Below, piece by piece: positions 1 to 13,110 of a stretch of 64,000 nt of DNA. The notes under the pieces are model-generated. The model did not search any database, was not told where the DNA came from, and was given only the letters and a program-made list of their open reading frames with translations. The DNA lies in contig CM073323.1 in assembly GCA_037043015.1 (NCBI GenBank), positions 10,909,758 through 10,973,757 of the forward strand, given 5' to 3'. Numbering within the stretch: the stretch's first letter is position 1; every line of letters starts with the position of its first letter. Both the position numbers and the translations under genes were made by a program. The DNA comes from Bryum argenteum. Lineage: Eukaryota > Streptophyta > Bryopsida > Bryales > Bryaceae.

Positions 1-900
1 CTCCTCCGGAGGAGGTTCGTAGTGAGTGGGGATAAATGAAGAATCAGGGGCCGATCGGGCCCACATCCGGTTATTCTCCTTCGATACTCTCCACTCGGCG
101 GGCGTGGTTTGGGCATCACCCACGTTCGGGCATGGAGTTCAACACATCCCGGATTGTGGATTGTTTGTTGAATCGCGGATGAAGTAATACCGGATGGTGT
201 CATCGGTCCAGTGGTTGCCCACGAACCTTGTTACCACCGTATTAAACCGGCGTATATACTCCGTGATACCCTCGGTGGGCCCTGCGCTTATCTCCGTGAG
301 GGCCACCAAGGCATTTTGTTGCCCGTCTCGGGCCTAAATTGCCTTAGAAAAGCCGTTTGTATGGTCGGCCAATCCACAAACGTTCCGGGGCGTGTGGCGG
401 TACCACTCATATGCCGCTCACTCTAAGGTAGTGGAAAACCACACCAACCAATAGTCTTCTTCGGGAATGACATTGGTCACGAGGGTTTCAATATACCTCT
501 CAATATGATTGGAGGGGTCCTCGTGCCCATCCCGGAGAACTTCGGAAGGTGCGTGGGCATGCGCATGGTGCGCTAACCCCACGGCATCACTATTGGAAGC
601 CCTCGTGGGGCCATCATTGCATCCGCCGGGTCGAGGGCAACCGGGGGTGTCGGGCGCCGGGTTGAATGGTTGCGCCCGTGAGAATAGGACCAACCCAGGA
701 CCGGAATCGAGGGGTTTTCTACCTCTGGAGCCCCCCCTTCCAATTCCTTAGGTTGAACTCCTACTAATTGACTAAATCTACCTTGCGTACCCTTGTGTGA
801 TGGTAATTCACGGTACGACCTTCCCGATCGGAGTGTTACCATTGGCAATTCTTTCGGCTTTGTCGTCATTGAATATTGACTACCGGAGAAATTAGCGCCG
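1..900 (-). mobile_element. Ty3/Gypsy-type LTR retrotransposon remnant, gag region
   Basis: Reading leftward, the complementary strand contains a Gag-like segment: EEDYWLVWFSTTLE near 420-470, followed in the same region by an AYEWYRHTP-like stretch. This is the pattern of the retrotransposon gag domain common in plant Ty3/Gypsy elements. A proline-rich N-terminal part lies near 573-869. The copy is old and broken at several points and runs off the left edge, so pol and both LTRs are not seen. Family placement rests on the Gag pattern alone. Confidence 0.6.
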
Positions 901-3625
901 ATGTCACCCTATCAATGGGAAATTCACCTAGGTAGATGGGAACTTGGGGGGATAAACCACACTACTAACTAGTAGGTGGAAAATCCGATCCTTGTTGAAC
1001 TTAAACCAATCGATCGGTTCCTTAATGGCCGCAAGACAACTCTAAGTGTAACTCCCTAACTCGCTTAGAAATGAGATAACACGATAAAGGTAACCGGAAT
1101 GGGCATGGTAAAAATGACAAATGATAATCCTCGACCCTTTCTAAGAGTGCCCAAATAAGAAGGAAGAGATCGGCGACCTTGTACCTCCTCCCGGCTATGG
1201 GCGGATCTCCCTAGGTCACCGTGCGCACGTCTTGCGCGAAGCGGGGGAAGGCCGAAGCCTTTAGCCCACGCGCCACTCAAATTTGGTAAGACGGAGAGGA
1301 AAGGTGATCGTTGATACCGGGTTGTGCACTTTGCACCACGTCGAGCTTAAGCCACACACCCTTTTCTTCCACTCACACTCCTCCCATGGGCGGGAGTGAA
1401 GGTAACGGATAAAATTGGTTCGTACCGTGCCAATGTCCCAATCCTCCTCGGTCCCACACTTCCCAAGTCCCCCCTAAATTCCTTAACCCCTAGTCTAGTT
1501 GTTATGAATTAAGAGGCCTAAAAACCCCGCAAACTTACTAAGCTAGATTCGACCTAAATCAAGAACCGGGACCTCTAAGACTCTAAAAAGACCAAGGAAA
1601 AAACAAGGCAACATACAAGACTTCAATTTAGGCTTGGTAAATTTTAACACGAGTTTTTTACTACAATTGTAAACGAATGGTCCTCCGCCCCTTACCGTAA
1701 TGGTGCACGCTCGGGAGTGGTAACCACTCAAGAACCCCGCGGGATTCTTGAATGGGCGGCATCACCCGGTCCACTCCCACTTTCGATTGGGCTTCCTGAC
1801 CCACGAGAGGTTTAAATTTTAAATGGTTAAGTTTAAACACCAAGGTTGGACCACAAAACCTCGATGGACGGGTGAAGGGCAACTCATGGGTTCAACCCGC
1901 AAAAACAAACTCTCAAATCCGTTGGGGCATCACCGCCAATGGTCTCGATTTCAACGATGAAAATGGTCCCCGCCGGTGATTAACCCGACCTCACCACATA
2001 CGAAAAACCTATAAAATAAAGAACTACACACATGTCAAAGTCACCCAACAATGGTGAACTTACACTTTCGTTTGGAAAATCACAAAACTAAACACAAGTA
2101 GCTTTTTACCCAAGTGGTAAAGACAAACCACGGCGCGCCTATGAAGTTAGCTAAACCGGGCCCCATCCTACAAGGGTAGGGCGACGATGTGTTAAAAACA
2201 CACCCCGGGCGTCATGTGAGAAGGGGCAGATTACTATTATTAGAATCGCTTACCTCTCTCAATAGACTACAAAAAGACAAGGAAAAGACTCCCTCGACAC
2301 CCAATCTGCTGCCAGAATACGCGCCAACCCAAAACTTCCCACCACAAAAAAAACAATAAACGGTTCCCAACAACACCGATGGGCGCTTTACTAAACGGCC
2401 AACACTCCCACCTCGTGTCCGGATCACCACTCACTAAGCTTACAATCCCCCTACGAAAGAAAAACCACAAAAAGCGAATAACAAGTTTACAAAGCCCTCC
2501 TTCTTGGCTACACAAACAACCCACTTTAATTGATGCCAAGACAATCGCACCTCCACTCAAGTTTTAAGGCCGGTTTTAATAAAAACCATGGTTTCTTTCC
2601 TCCAATTCTTCCAACTTCTACAGATTACTATATTTAGTAATATGCCCTTCATGCCTCCACTTCAAAATTTAAAACAAAACCAATTCAATCAATCCAAAGA
2701 CACTTACAACAACCCAAAACTCCTATCCAAAGCAAGTAGCTTTAACTAATATAACTCAAAACTAAGATCAATTTGAACAACACACGAAAATGAACTCCTT
2801 CTCCTTCAACTACATTACTATAAATAGTAATCCGCCTTGAGAGTTCTTTCTACACAATCCACTCAACTTGGGCTTAAATCAAAATGCAATGAAAGATCAA
2901 AGCTCCATTAAGAATAGACAATGAACCAAGACCTTTAAATCAAAACAATTTTAAATCAAAAGAAAAATTAAATCAAAGAAAAGATAATCAAAACTTAAGG
3001 AGTAGAATGCTTCTTCTTTGCAGTTCAAGTTAAGCTCCTTCCTTCACAACACACAAGGCCACAAGAAGGTTAAACCACAAAACATCCACTTACAAAGTGG
3101 GACCAAATTCAATTCAAATCAATCTAACTCAACTTAATTCAATTCCACAAGAAGACAAGCCCCATAAGTTTTCAATTAAAACTTCAAGGATCAATTAGAA
3201 ATTTCCAAGTTGAACAACCAATCAAAATTCACGCCCAATTCAAGATTAATTCAAAGCAAGATTCTCAAACAAACCACTCAATCAATTCAAACATAATAAA
3301 ACCCAAAGAAAACCAACCAACGAAGAATCAAAGCTTTCAATTCTCACAAACACAATCAATCCGTCCAAAAAGAAAAAGGCCAAAAAGAATTAAGCTCAAT
3401 CCTAAAATCACAAAACTTACTATTTATAGTAAAATTTGGTCCTTTTCTTTTAAATCAATACCTATAAAAGAGACAAAAATCAAACAAAAATTAAAAGAAA
3501 AGATCCACCTCCCGCAGACGCACTAATTATGTGGCCCTGTCCCGGTTCTTCTTGTTTTAAGGTCACAAGTTGGGTCGAGATGGTGGGGTCTGAACCTAAA
3601 GTAGTAGCCTTCCAAGAATCGGACT
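900..3625. other. AT-rich stretch without a recognisable gene
   Basis: No long coding frame or known motif is visible. Around 2600-3500 the plus strand is rich in short CAA/TCAA-type runs. It may be leader or LTR sequence of the element at the left edge, since it lies on its 5' side, but I found no LTR pair or primer-binding site to support that. Confidence 0.4.
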
Positions 3626-3695
3626 CCAATTTCATTCAATCAATCAAGAATCAATTTCATTCAATCAATCAAGAATCAATTTCATTCAATCAAGA
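3626..3695. repeat. Short tandem repeat, unit about 25 bp
   Basis: The unit AATTTCATTCAATCAATCAA plus a few bases occurs about 2.6 times head to tail. Confidence 0.85.
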
Positions 3696-3916
3696 AAAGA
3701 AAGACCATTCATGAATGAACTCACCACAATCATCACCACATCAAACAAAGAACCACACATGTTTTTGGGCAATTAAGTTGCCATTTCAAGATAATGTTAT
3801 GTCTACTATCTAAGATACTACAAATCTACATTGCATAAAAGAAAACACACAAGGAAAAATATAACAAGGAAGGAGGAGCATCTCCTCCTTAAAAGCTGTT
3901 GTCGTCGTCACCAAAG

Positions 3917-4450
3917 GGTCTCCTTGGTAGAATAGTGATTTCTCCTCGTCCTTGCTCCAATGAGAGTGAGCTTGGTCTCGTTGGAAAGGAGACTCGACAA
4001 CGCTTCTGGATCTCTAAGGCACGCCTCCCAATTCTTTGTCAATCGTGAGATCTCGTCCTTCAAAGTCGGCCCTCCAACTCTGCCGTCGCCAGTAGGGTTT
4101 CCTTGGTAGAATCGCGATTTCCCCCTCGTCCTTGCTTCAATGAGAGCGCGCCTAGTCTTGTTGGAAAGGAGACTCGACGACGCTTCCAGATCTCTAAGTC
4201 ACGCCTCCCAATTCTTTGTAAATCGTGAGATCTCGTCCTTCAAAGTCGGCCCTCCAACTCTGCCGTCGCCAGTAGGGTCTCCTTGGTAGAATCACGATTT
4301 CTCCTCGTCCTTGCTTCAATGAGGGCGCGCCTAGTCTTGTTGGAAAGGAGACTCGACGACGCTTCCAGATCTCTAAGGCTCGCCTTCCAATTCTTTGTAA
4401 ATCGTGAGATCTTGTCCTTCAAAGTCGACTCTCCAACTGCTGCCCTCCTA
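3917..4450. repeat. Three tandem copies of a 180-bp unit
   Basis: The string TCCTTGGTAG recurs at 3921, 4100 and 4280, giving periods of 179 and 180 bp. Each unit also repeats GGAAAGGAGACTCGACRACG and TCCTTCAAAGTC. On the minus strand each unit holds a charged, helix-like reading (residues such as SRFTKNW and RDLEASSSLLSN), but it meets a stop at each unit junction, so a continuous repeat protein is not supported. Origin unknown. Confidence 0.85.
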
Positions 4451-6070
4451 TCTTGTCACAACTCACGCCAAATCTCTCAAATCTTCAACAACAACATTCC
4501 AACAACAATCAATCACCAAACTAAACCTAGATTGAACATTTTTTCTCTACACCTCCTTCCTCACTTTCTTCCTCTCTCACCCACACACACCTAGACTCTC
4601 CTCTAACTAACTTGCCATAGGTGATGGAAACCTCTAAAAGCTTTATTCATCGCAAGGATGATTTTTCATCCGTTAGTTTCCATCCATCCAGCCCTTCTAG
4701 CCCCTTTTCACACTCCTAACTCCCTAACCTAAACCATGCCAATTACTACTCCTACAAGTCTAGATTAGCAAGATGGGACTCTGGAGATCCACTACCACCG
4801 CATTTGAATGGGGCCAAATACCAAGCCTCACAAATACATAAAACTTATGATAACCGAATACGGAATAAGAGAAATTGAATTTACCCAACTCTCCTAAACA
4901 CCCCAATTCTAACTATGAATTATTAACTACTTCAATTATTCAAGACCTAAAGAAATACACAAGAATCCCAAAACACTCTAATCCCAACTAACATATGTTG
5001 GGTTTTAGACTAAATGGGTAATACGCATGTTTAATCACTACATAATATGTATATTTGGTCAAAACTCTGCGATAAGGTTTTTCCATGAAGTGAACCATCT
5101 CGGGGTTCACAAGGCCACTGTTTTGAATCACACACGAAATAACGAAACAATGTCCGGAAATCTAAAATGAGTCAAGTGTGGCTTCTACCCTTTCCAAAAC
5201 CTCTCTTCTTCTCCCCGGATCAACAACTCTCTCAAACCATTCTTAGGCCCTGAAAGACACTACCAAAGGTCTTGTGGACGGACACCTACAAACAAAGGCG
5301 GCAAATTAGATTCACTGATGATAGTCGGAGCTACCGCACCTTTCAAGAAATGAATGTAGCAAAGAAGAGCACTAAAACGGCACCCACACTCACGATTGAA
5401 TTACACAAATCGAAACTAAACTCTCAAAGCTTGCGTGAAAATGAGATCACTGCGTCTCTTTGTGCAATTTAGTAAACTTCGATGACGGAGGCAAGTAGTC
5501 GACGCCCTAATACGCCCGGCTTAAGATCGCCGGCTTAAGACTCGATGGCAACGCCTATGCCGATCCGTGTGATTGGACATTCTGGAAGGTGGGCACTAAA
5601 TGCATAATCGGGCTAGTTTAAAAATGGCGGTTTTATGGCACGGCTTTAATAATTCTTTTTTCTTTAAGAGAACGCAAGGACCAACTTATGATACATTATT
5701 CATTTAATTTGAAAGAAGCGAAATTACAATTTCAAAAGCCCTCTCAAGGTATTGTGGGTGTTTTTTGCATGCTCCTTGCGTGGTGGAGCTGATCACAAGT
5801 CAAGATTACAAGTGCAAGCAATGCAAGGATCCTCACCTTGCTTCATCACCGATTCATCTAGCAGCCCCGTGGGTGGCTCAATTTGGAGGATCATGTTGGG
5901 CACTGCAGCGGTCGATCATGCGTGTGTTTACTAGTGTGTTGGAAGCCTCTCACAAGAATGGCAACACTCCAGTTATGGCAAGACTCCAGAATGACTAAAG
6001 AGGGCCATGTAGCCCAAAACAGAGGTGAAAACGTCTAATTTTTGTATATTCCACACTAAAACTAAGTAAT
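4451..6070. other. No gene recognised
   Basis: Short frames only, none with a family motif. A, C and T runs dominate to 5200. From 5200 to 5700 the base composition is more mixed, without visible structure. Confidence 0.4.
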
Positions 6071-6330
6071 ATCAAATGACATGTTCATTTTCCCACTCAG
6101 ATCCGTCTTCGGCCTCCAAGGTCCCCTCTTGAGATGGGTGGAAACTAAGTGTCTCTCTTGCCCCGTTGCTTGATCTGCTTGGTATGTCGCCAGCTTGCAC
6201 TATCTCGCTCCCATGTCCACGCCACTCTATAGAACTCGTATCTCCAACCACCCGGCGCTTCCTCTCTCTCTGCGACGCCCACTTCGCCACTCGCCGGAAG
6301 TCGCTGCAAAGATTTGACGTCCACCATGCC

Positions 6331-9321
6331 TCACGACGTTTTGCACCCAAAGAATGGCGTTTGGATTGACTTGATACATGCCCCGATTGACCAACTTCTT
6401 TTGCTCCTTCCTCGTGTAGCGATCTTTGAATGCACCGTACCACCACCGATCTTCTTTGCGCACAACGACGCTTGTGCGCTGCTGTCCCCCCTCCATGTCT
6501 GCGTGTGACCTTGCGTTCTTTGCTTTTGCGCGGCATGGTGGGACTTTTCCATCCTCGACGACTCCAAAATAGACAAACTTCCATATTTTTCGACAAACCA
6601 CGGCCCGTGCTTCACGAAGCACATGCTACACCCAAGAGACGAAATTGGAAAAATTAGCGGCATGACATGTAATAAAACTAGATTTCACGTCATACATCAT
6701 CTATCAATATCAATCGACATTTCCTCAACAGTTGACATCTATCCCGGCCCATTCATTCCCATGTTGGTCGAACAAAATAATTGAACCATACAATATAGTG
6801 TGTTACGTGGGTTTCGCCAAACGCTGCGAGGAAGGCTTTTCCAAAAGCATCCATCTTCGTTCTACAGGAATCACGTTGTCTCTGCGTCAGCACAAGTCCC
6901 GTAAGATATGGTTGTAAATCCTCTAGTGTCTCCCAGACCCGCCATCGATTTTGCCGAGCATGTCCTCCATTGAGGTTGTTGAGCTCTGACATACACACCT
7001 CTTTCCAGACCTTATCATAGGTGGACCATGAGCTGGGACGGAACAACCTCGCTGCTACTTTTCCGCTCAAACTTGGCTTCATCACCACATTACCGTTTCT
7101 TCCTGACTTCTTCTTATCCTGCTTCAGCTGGCAGTTGCCCCCCTCTACACCTATGGCTGACAAAGTCTTCTCAATGGAATCCATGGCTTCGGCTCTTCTC
7201 ACTACATCTTCCATGTTCCATATGAACATGAAATGTAGGTGTAGAATTTTCTCAATGATTCGCACTTGTGCATGGAGGGTACAAATATGCACGTTTGATA
7301 AGGGAATTGGTAAAATTGGCTTCCATTGTGGATGCGTCCTAGTATCACAAGGTTGTGTTGAAATCCGTGATGCAAAGAGACCCCCTTGCCAGTTACCCTT
7401 TCCTTGAAGTCTGAACTCACGCATAGCTGCAGCACTGGTACAAGACTTCAACATGAGATGGATTTGCTCACAATAGATGCAGGTCATCTTGCATGTAGGA
7501 CCATGCTGAAGCCCATACATACATTTAATGGTCTTCATATCCGCAGCAAGGTGCCATTCCACATTGAAGTTGCCGACTCCTTCGACGACAAGCTGTTGGC
7601 CTGCATTCTGTGCTGCAATTAACTCACAGAAGTTCGTCTGGTTGAACGCCCAGTTGAGCACATCATAGGACTCTTTACCAACCTGGAAGCAACCTATGGG
7701 CCATATCTCCTGTTCGGATTGGACAGAGAAGTATATCTCATCGTTCTTTTGTATGTCAGGATCTAATGCTCGGTTCATCAGCGTCAAACTCACTCGTTCA
7801 AATTTCTTGCCCTGTAGCACCTCTGCTTCATCGAGCTTCAGCACAAATATCAAAGGCCCTCCGTTGCATTCTGCAAAACATGGACATATGAATTTTGTTC
7901 AATGTTGTTACCGACACTAAGATTACAAAATAAATTATTAGATTCACCTGAAACATATTGGAAATCAGATAATCGTACCTTCAATCGTCATTTCATAGAA
8001 CATCACCATTGAACGTTGCACAACTTCCAATTCAACAAACAAGTTGTTTTTGCTATCTAGCACAACCTCCTTTGCTGCTGTGACCACCTTTCCGCCGACT
8101 CGTACTTCTGGAATAGTCCGGCGCCCGTCAATGTGATAATAATCACCGATAAACTGCGGAAGCTTTGCATTCATTTCTTTCCTCAACATCGCAAGCCGAT
8201 GAGGCGCTGGCAAAATACTTGCTTTAACACCAGGTGCTAGTAGCCCAATGCGATTCTTCATTGTCCTGAAAATTGCATCGTAACCTCTTACAGTCACTCC
8301 AGACCCATCGCATGCATCTAACATGCTATCCTCGCCTATGCTATCTCCGATTTTTCTGATCACTTCTTTAACCACAGTCGCCTTTGCTTGGGCCATTCTT
8401 GGTTGTTCAATCATTGCGGCCGCCTCGGTTGGCCTCAGGATATTGGCCAAGCAGGTGGCCGTTTTCACTTGTGTTGTTGAATCTCCAGCCAGCCTCTTCT
8501 TACCACCACCTGATTTGTTTATCGTTGCAATCGCTTCTTCTCATTGCAGTCGCAAATATAGCTCTTATAAGGGCCCGTTGGCGCTTTGTATGGCCGCTGC
8601 TGCTTGCAAGCTCGCAAAAGCTTTTCATTTTTCTTCCGTGAACCCTTTCGCGGAAGCCTCGGGGAGTCCGAACGATGGAGTGCAATTTCTCTTTTAACTT
8701 TTCATGTTCGCCTTTGCACCGCTGCAATTCATCTTCCATTGCCTGTACTTTCTCACTATGATCGACATCCTGTGCTATATTGAATTGTTCGCTACACGTC
8801 AAAGCATTGCCAATTTCAACGCATCTTGCTTCAAGTGTCTCTATGTCCAAACGTAGCTGTTGTCGGTCTATGGCATCTTGTACTGCAGCAACCTCCATAT
8901 TTTTGGCCTCGGTCTGAAACCGCTGACACAAAATCTTGAGTTGCTGAATTTCTATCCCATAGTTCGTAATCCGTTGCTGCAGCGTTGAGACGAGGCTCTC
9001 CATTTCATGACCATTATCCCCTAATTTCAATCGCTTTTTGTAACCTAGCATTCCACTCTCACCCTCACAAAGAAATTCCAAGTATTCTTTTGTGCTCCTA
9101 AACGAGGGCGGCTCTTGTGTGATGGGATCTACAGGATACATGCGTCCATCGACCCAAAGATCTATGTTAGTTTCTCCCCTTGCTCTCCTCAGTGGAAAAC
9201 TACTACGTGATGCTTGGCTATCCAATGACTTCCCTCGCCTAATTATTGGTGCATACTTTCCTGATAACTGAATTTGCGGAATATACGAACTGCATGTATT
9301 TGTGGCATCCTGCAACACCAT
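6331..9321 (-). CDS. Spliced gene of an unclassified transposon-like protein family
   Basis: Three coding blocks read leftward. Block 1 (9321 to about 8505) starts MVLQDATNTCSS and has a long coiled-coil region rich in Q, L and E (residues about 110-230). Block 2 runs from about 8505 to 7979. Block 3 starts at 7870, and a clean 108-bp intron (7871-7978; donor GTACGA, acceptor TTTTGCAG) joins MTIE to CNGGPLIFVLKL in phase. Block 3 contains HLAADMKTIKCMYG, then CKMTCIYCEQ (a CxxC pair), and later WETLEDLQPYL and AFGETHVTHYI. A fourth block near 6640-6331 reads HGPWFVEKYG and MEKSHHAA. The D-K plus CxxC plus late EKSH arrangement resembles unannotated transposon proteins seen across eukaryotes; that likeness is from memory and tentative. 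The join between blocks 1 and 2 needs a one-base shift or a splice I could not resolve, and the 3' splice near 6640-6800 is also uncertain. Confidence 0.55.
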
Positions 9322-9361
9322 GTTGAAGCACAGAGTTGACTTCACAGCCACGCACACGCAC

Positions 9362-9432
9362 ACCGAGGCACCTCGCTAATTCACGAAAGACGCACACCAA
9401 CACCGAGGCAGCTGGCTAATCCACGAAGGATA
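9362..9432. repeat. Imperfect 40-bp direct duplication
   Basis: ACCGAGGCACCTCGCTAATT at 9362 is repeated with a few changes at 9402. It lies just upstream of the start of the minus-strand gene. Confidence 0.75.
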
Positions 9433-9705
9433 CATGGCACACACCCACCCGCCAATTCTATCCTACTTGTCTGTGACACATTGATTTGGCGCCATTTTTG
9501 ACTTAACATCCACATGCTTCCCGCCATCTCATTGCCAAAACGACATGGTACATCCCTTTTTTTTCAATATTATAGTCCGGTACCACGGTTGACTTTCCAA
9601 TTTAATATAATTTGGGGGTAGGACACCTTCTGGGTGATTCAGCATAAAAAATTCTGATAAATAAACGTGATGATGGTGCCACGCAAGCCCACTATGGCGA
9701 TATAA
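9433..9705. other. Intergenic, no gene
   Basis: Nothing coding is visible. No clear piggyBac terminal repeat could be placed here. Confidence 0.4.
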
Positions 9706-12700
9706 TCATGTCAACAAACCTGCCCAATGCCCAAATTGTACAGAAAATGCACCATCGGCATGCTGCCCAAATGGGGCTTGGAGGGCCTTTTGAAGACCCC
9801 AAATTATTTCTAATGAGTTCGGGTCACACGGATTAGTGGCAGTAGAAAGTAAGAAGACCGGCTTCGAGTCGACCCAGCACACGGCAGCGATCTTGCGGGA
9901 ACGGTGCATCTTCACAACTAATGTGCCCCTCGGAGGCAACTGTGTTTTTGGAAAACCTGCAAGTGAAGTTGGAAATCCCCGCGATCCTTTTTTCACAGTG
10001 CCTGTTGCGAAGAAGCCCCGCTGCAGCAGGGACATATGGAGCTTGACACCCGTAAAGAAATTGTCGGTCACAATTGTGTGTCAACGGTGCTCATATCCCA
10101 TTACCACTTGAAGAACCGCACCCTCACCTACGAGGTCGCCCTCTGCCCGTTCGTGAGAAGAACCGAGGTAAACAATGCAATTCTGAACGTACCTACATCA
10201 AGGTGAGCACGAGACTTTGAGGTTAGTACTTCCCTCCAACAGTACCAGCCCGCCCAAAGAACCTGATCGTGCTCGCGTCACGTCCCTGTTCACTGTTCAC
10301 GTGGGGAAGTTTAGGGCACTGTTCACTGCATGCACATGAACAGTGCGCGACGCCACGTTCCAATCTAGTGGACAGTAGCAGCAAGGAATTGGAAACGTGA
10401 GCAGTTCGGTGATTGCCAAACCGAAACCTAGAGTCGGAGTGCCATGACACAAAAAGAATTGAGCAAAAAAGGAAAAGAAAGCAACATACCTTGAAGAGCT
10501 CGATGCAAGAGCCCAGATCTTGATGCCAAACCGGCAAGGTTTGGACTTCATGTATTGCCGAATTCCACAATATCTTCCTTTGTAAGGTACCATAATCTCG
10601 TCCACTGTAAGAACACGTTCCGGGTTGTAGAACTCCTGCGATCTCTTCGCAAAGTCCTCAATGAGCCACCTCACTTTCCCGATCTTGTCGAAAGTCGGGT
10701 CTTTTGAATCCTGCTGCAGAGTCTCGTTGTCAACCAGGTGGACACACCGCACTATTTCCTCAAATCGGGTCCGAGTCATGGTGGTACTGATTAGCGGGCA
10801 TGAGTAAAAGAGCCGACTGTCCCAATACATTCTTCGGTTCGGAAGTTGTTTCAGTCCCATGAGGATCAGAATGCCGAACCAACAAAGGAGTTCGGGCTGC
10901 GATAAGTCGACCCACTCACACCGTCCATTGGTGAGGTGTGGCTCATCGTAGTCTTCTTGGGGGGCATACCTGACCGCATACCCCACAAGTCCCCATCCAC
11001 ACATGTAAGAACCGGTTCAGCAGCAACAACAAAACAGGACGTGTGCCAATCAATCCCTTCAAAGAGCTTCAGACCATACTAACACTCGTTAGAGTCACTC
11101 TCTCCCCTAAACGTGAGTATATAACCTGCACGAAAACACCGTGTAGACACATACATGTTGGTCTCCATGTACATCCTCGCAAGGGTTGCGGGTGGCCAGA
11201 ATTGTAGGAAGTACTCCTCGGGGTTTTCTGGTAAGGAACGGAATGTCCTTGGACCTGGCTCTGGACCTGCCAAACAACGAGAACCACATGTAAGTCAAGA
11301 CCGAGAGCCAAGATTGTCAAACAGCAGTAGGGAACATTCAAAGAGCAGGGTGTAAGGGCGGACATACGAGTGAACTCTCGATCACCAAGCAATGTGAGCT
11401 CTGTCTGTTGCCACTGGTCATCGGCCCAGAGTGATGCGAAATCCGAGGCTCCAGTGTCCTCCTCTTCGTTGTAGACACCCAGCTCATGCAACGGCATCTC
11501 AGTAAAGGAGTCACACGAGGAAGCGCTCCCACCGAGGCTGTTCATGACAGAGAAGTCCTCCCAGGTGGCTACCCACTCCGGGTCGCTCAGATCCCCATCG
11601 ACATGGCCAGGTACGGGCTGCTCAAACTCATCGTCGTTCTCACTTGCAGAGGCTTTACCAGTGCCAGAACTCTCCCCGAATGCTCCCCCGAAGTCTAAAA
11701 TCCGAGTGACCGCGGAAGTGATCCTGCTCTCGTCCAACGCAGACTCCAGCACCAACACCTCCCTCTTCCCAATGCAAGAGCCGAAATCAACGGTGAACAT
11801 GGGCTGACCATGCACCTCATGGTAATAGCGTTGCAATACCTGTCCACTTATTTCTTGTACACCATCCCATAGTCCGGGATCGAAGCCCAAGACCTCCAAT
11901 TTGACTTGCACCCACTGCTCGCCAGGAAAAGCTCGGAAGTCCCCGCGGATGTGATCGTGAGCTGGGCTCAATCCGGTGACGGCAGGATACCCGGCCATCA
12001 TCGCACTGTCTCTCTCGGTCATCCCTTGCTCTGTAAAGGGGCAGGTAGCCTCCTTGCAGTCATGCAGACTGGGTCTGTAGTCGCCCAAGCTTTGGCGCTG
12101 TGCAGTGCTAACCGGGGGTGCGCCCGGCGTGAATTCCTCTACGGAAAACCTACAGACCCCCTCCGCATGTGCCGCGATGCCCAAATCTTTGCAGATGTCG
12201 TTGTGACTCCTCCTTGCCCGTGCGGGAGGTGGTGGGGTGTTGTACCCATCATCGTCCACGATTCCATCTTCACGCACGCTGATGTCAACAGGTGGGAAGT
12301 GAAACTCGCCCACTGTTTCGATCAGGCTCCCGTCTCGTGGGCGGAGCGACACTGGTGAACAGCAGTCCACGAGAATTGGTGGAGGTGTCCACCCTTCCGG
12401 CGCAGGGCAAATCGAGACTGCATTTGCAATCCAATGCTCACCGCAGCCCCCTTTCCTTCCTCGCCCTCGCCGCCCCCTGCGGCCACCCCAAATGCTCCCC
12501 CGCCCACCAGTCTCGCTCGCCTTGCCTCCCTGGCTTCCATCAGAAACCTCTGCAAAAAGAGAAGATCGCACCCAAAATATGATTTTAGGTGATATGCACA
12601 GCTTCACGGTTTCAAAACTAAGAAATTCACGAAAAAATTTATCGTTGGTTAGGGGTGCTTACGTTCGGCAGCAATGCTCACGTCGCTTGGCAGATCGCCC

Positions 12701-13110
12701 GATGTCTTTCGCCGTCTACCACGGCCTGCAATCCTCCCACTACCACGCCCTTCACCCCGGGGTACCGCACTCTGATTCGCTGCAGCAACGCCCTCGTTCC
12801 CACCCAGCCTGTCATGACCTCGCCCGCGTCGGCCCCTTCCTCTTGCTCTCGTTGATTGTGCTCGCCGGCCCCCTCGTGAACCATGCTGGAAGTCTTCTGG
12901 GTCCTGGCTGCTCGCCGGTGGAAGCCCCCCAACAACCACAACATGGAAGTCCTCCGCTTGGGTTTTCCTCAGAACCTCCAACGCTGCCTGGCAGGGGTTC
13001 TTCGTTGCCCCGTTCTCCGTCCTCCGCTTCATCCATGGCTGGTTGTTTGGTGATTGCCAGAGGCCGTTCTCCCTCACTCTCTTCATGGATTCCTCTCTCT
13101 CTCGCGCCAT
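9706..13110 (-). pseudogene. piggyBac-type transposase gene, one internal stop, C-terminus missing
   Basis: Five exons join in frame on the minus strand: 13110-12663, 12549-11368, 11266-11140, 10969-10490 and 10192-9706. The introns are 113, 101, 170 and 297 bp, all GT-AG. The N-terminal half is Arg/Gly-rich and then acidic. Exon 3 has PENPEEYFLQFWPPATL then ETNMYVSTR, the entry to the transposase core. Exon 4 has DLSQPELLCWFGILILMG, MTRTRFEEIVRCVHLVDN and LTVDEIMVPYKGR (first catalytic Asp). Exon 5 has VTDNFFTGVKL (second Asp) and GTLVVKMHRSRKIAAVCWVD. A TGA at 10083-10081 interrupts exon 5. The GGVD-type segment that carries the third acidic residue and the C-terminal zinc finger of the family are not found before the frame ends at 9706. 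The start is uncertain: a different open frame (13384 to about 13100) reads through the region upstream. Terminal repeats were not identified; a GGGTTAA at 14069-14075 is only a possible end. Confidence 0.85.

Noticed and set aside
6072-6596. 174-residue minus-strand frame rich in R and S
   Set aside because: It overlaps in another frame the block reading HGPWFVEKYG and MEKSHHAA, which fits the neighbouring gene better. The Arg/Ser-rich reading looks like a shadow frame.
11906-12358. 150-residue plus-strand frame
   Set aside because: It lies opposite piggyBac exon 2, which joins in phase to the other exons. No motif on the plus strand.
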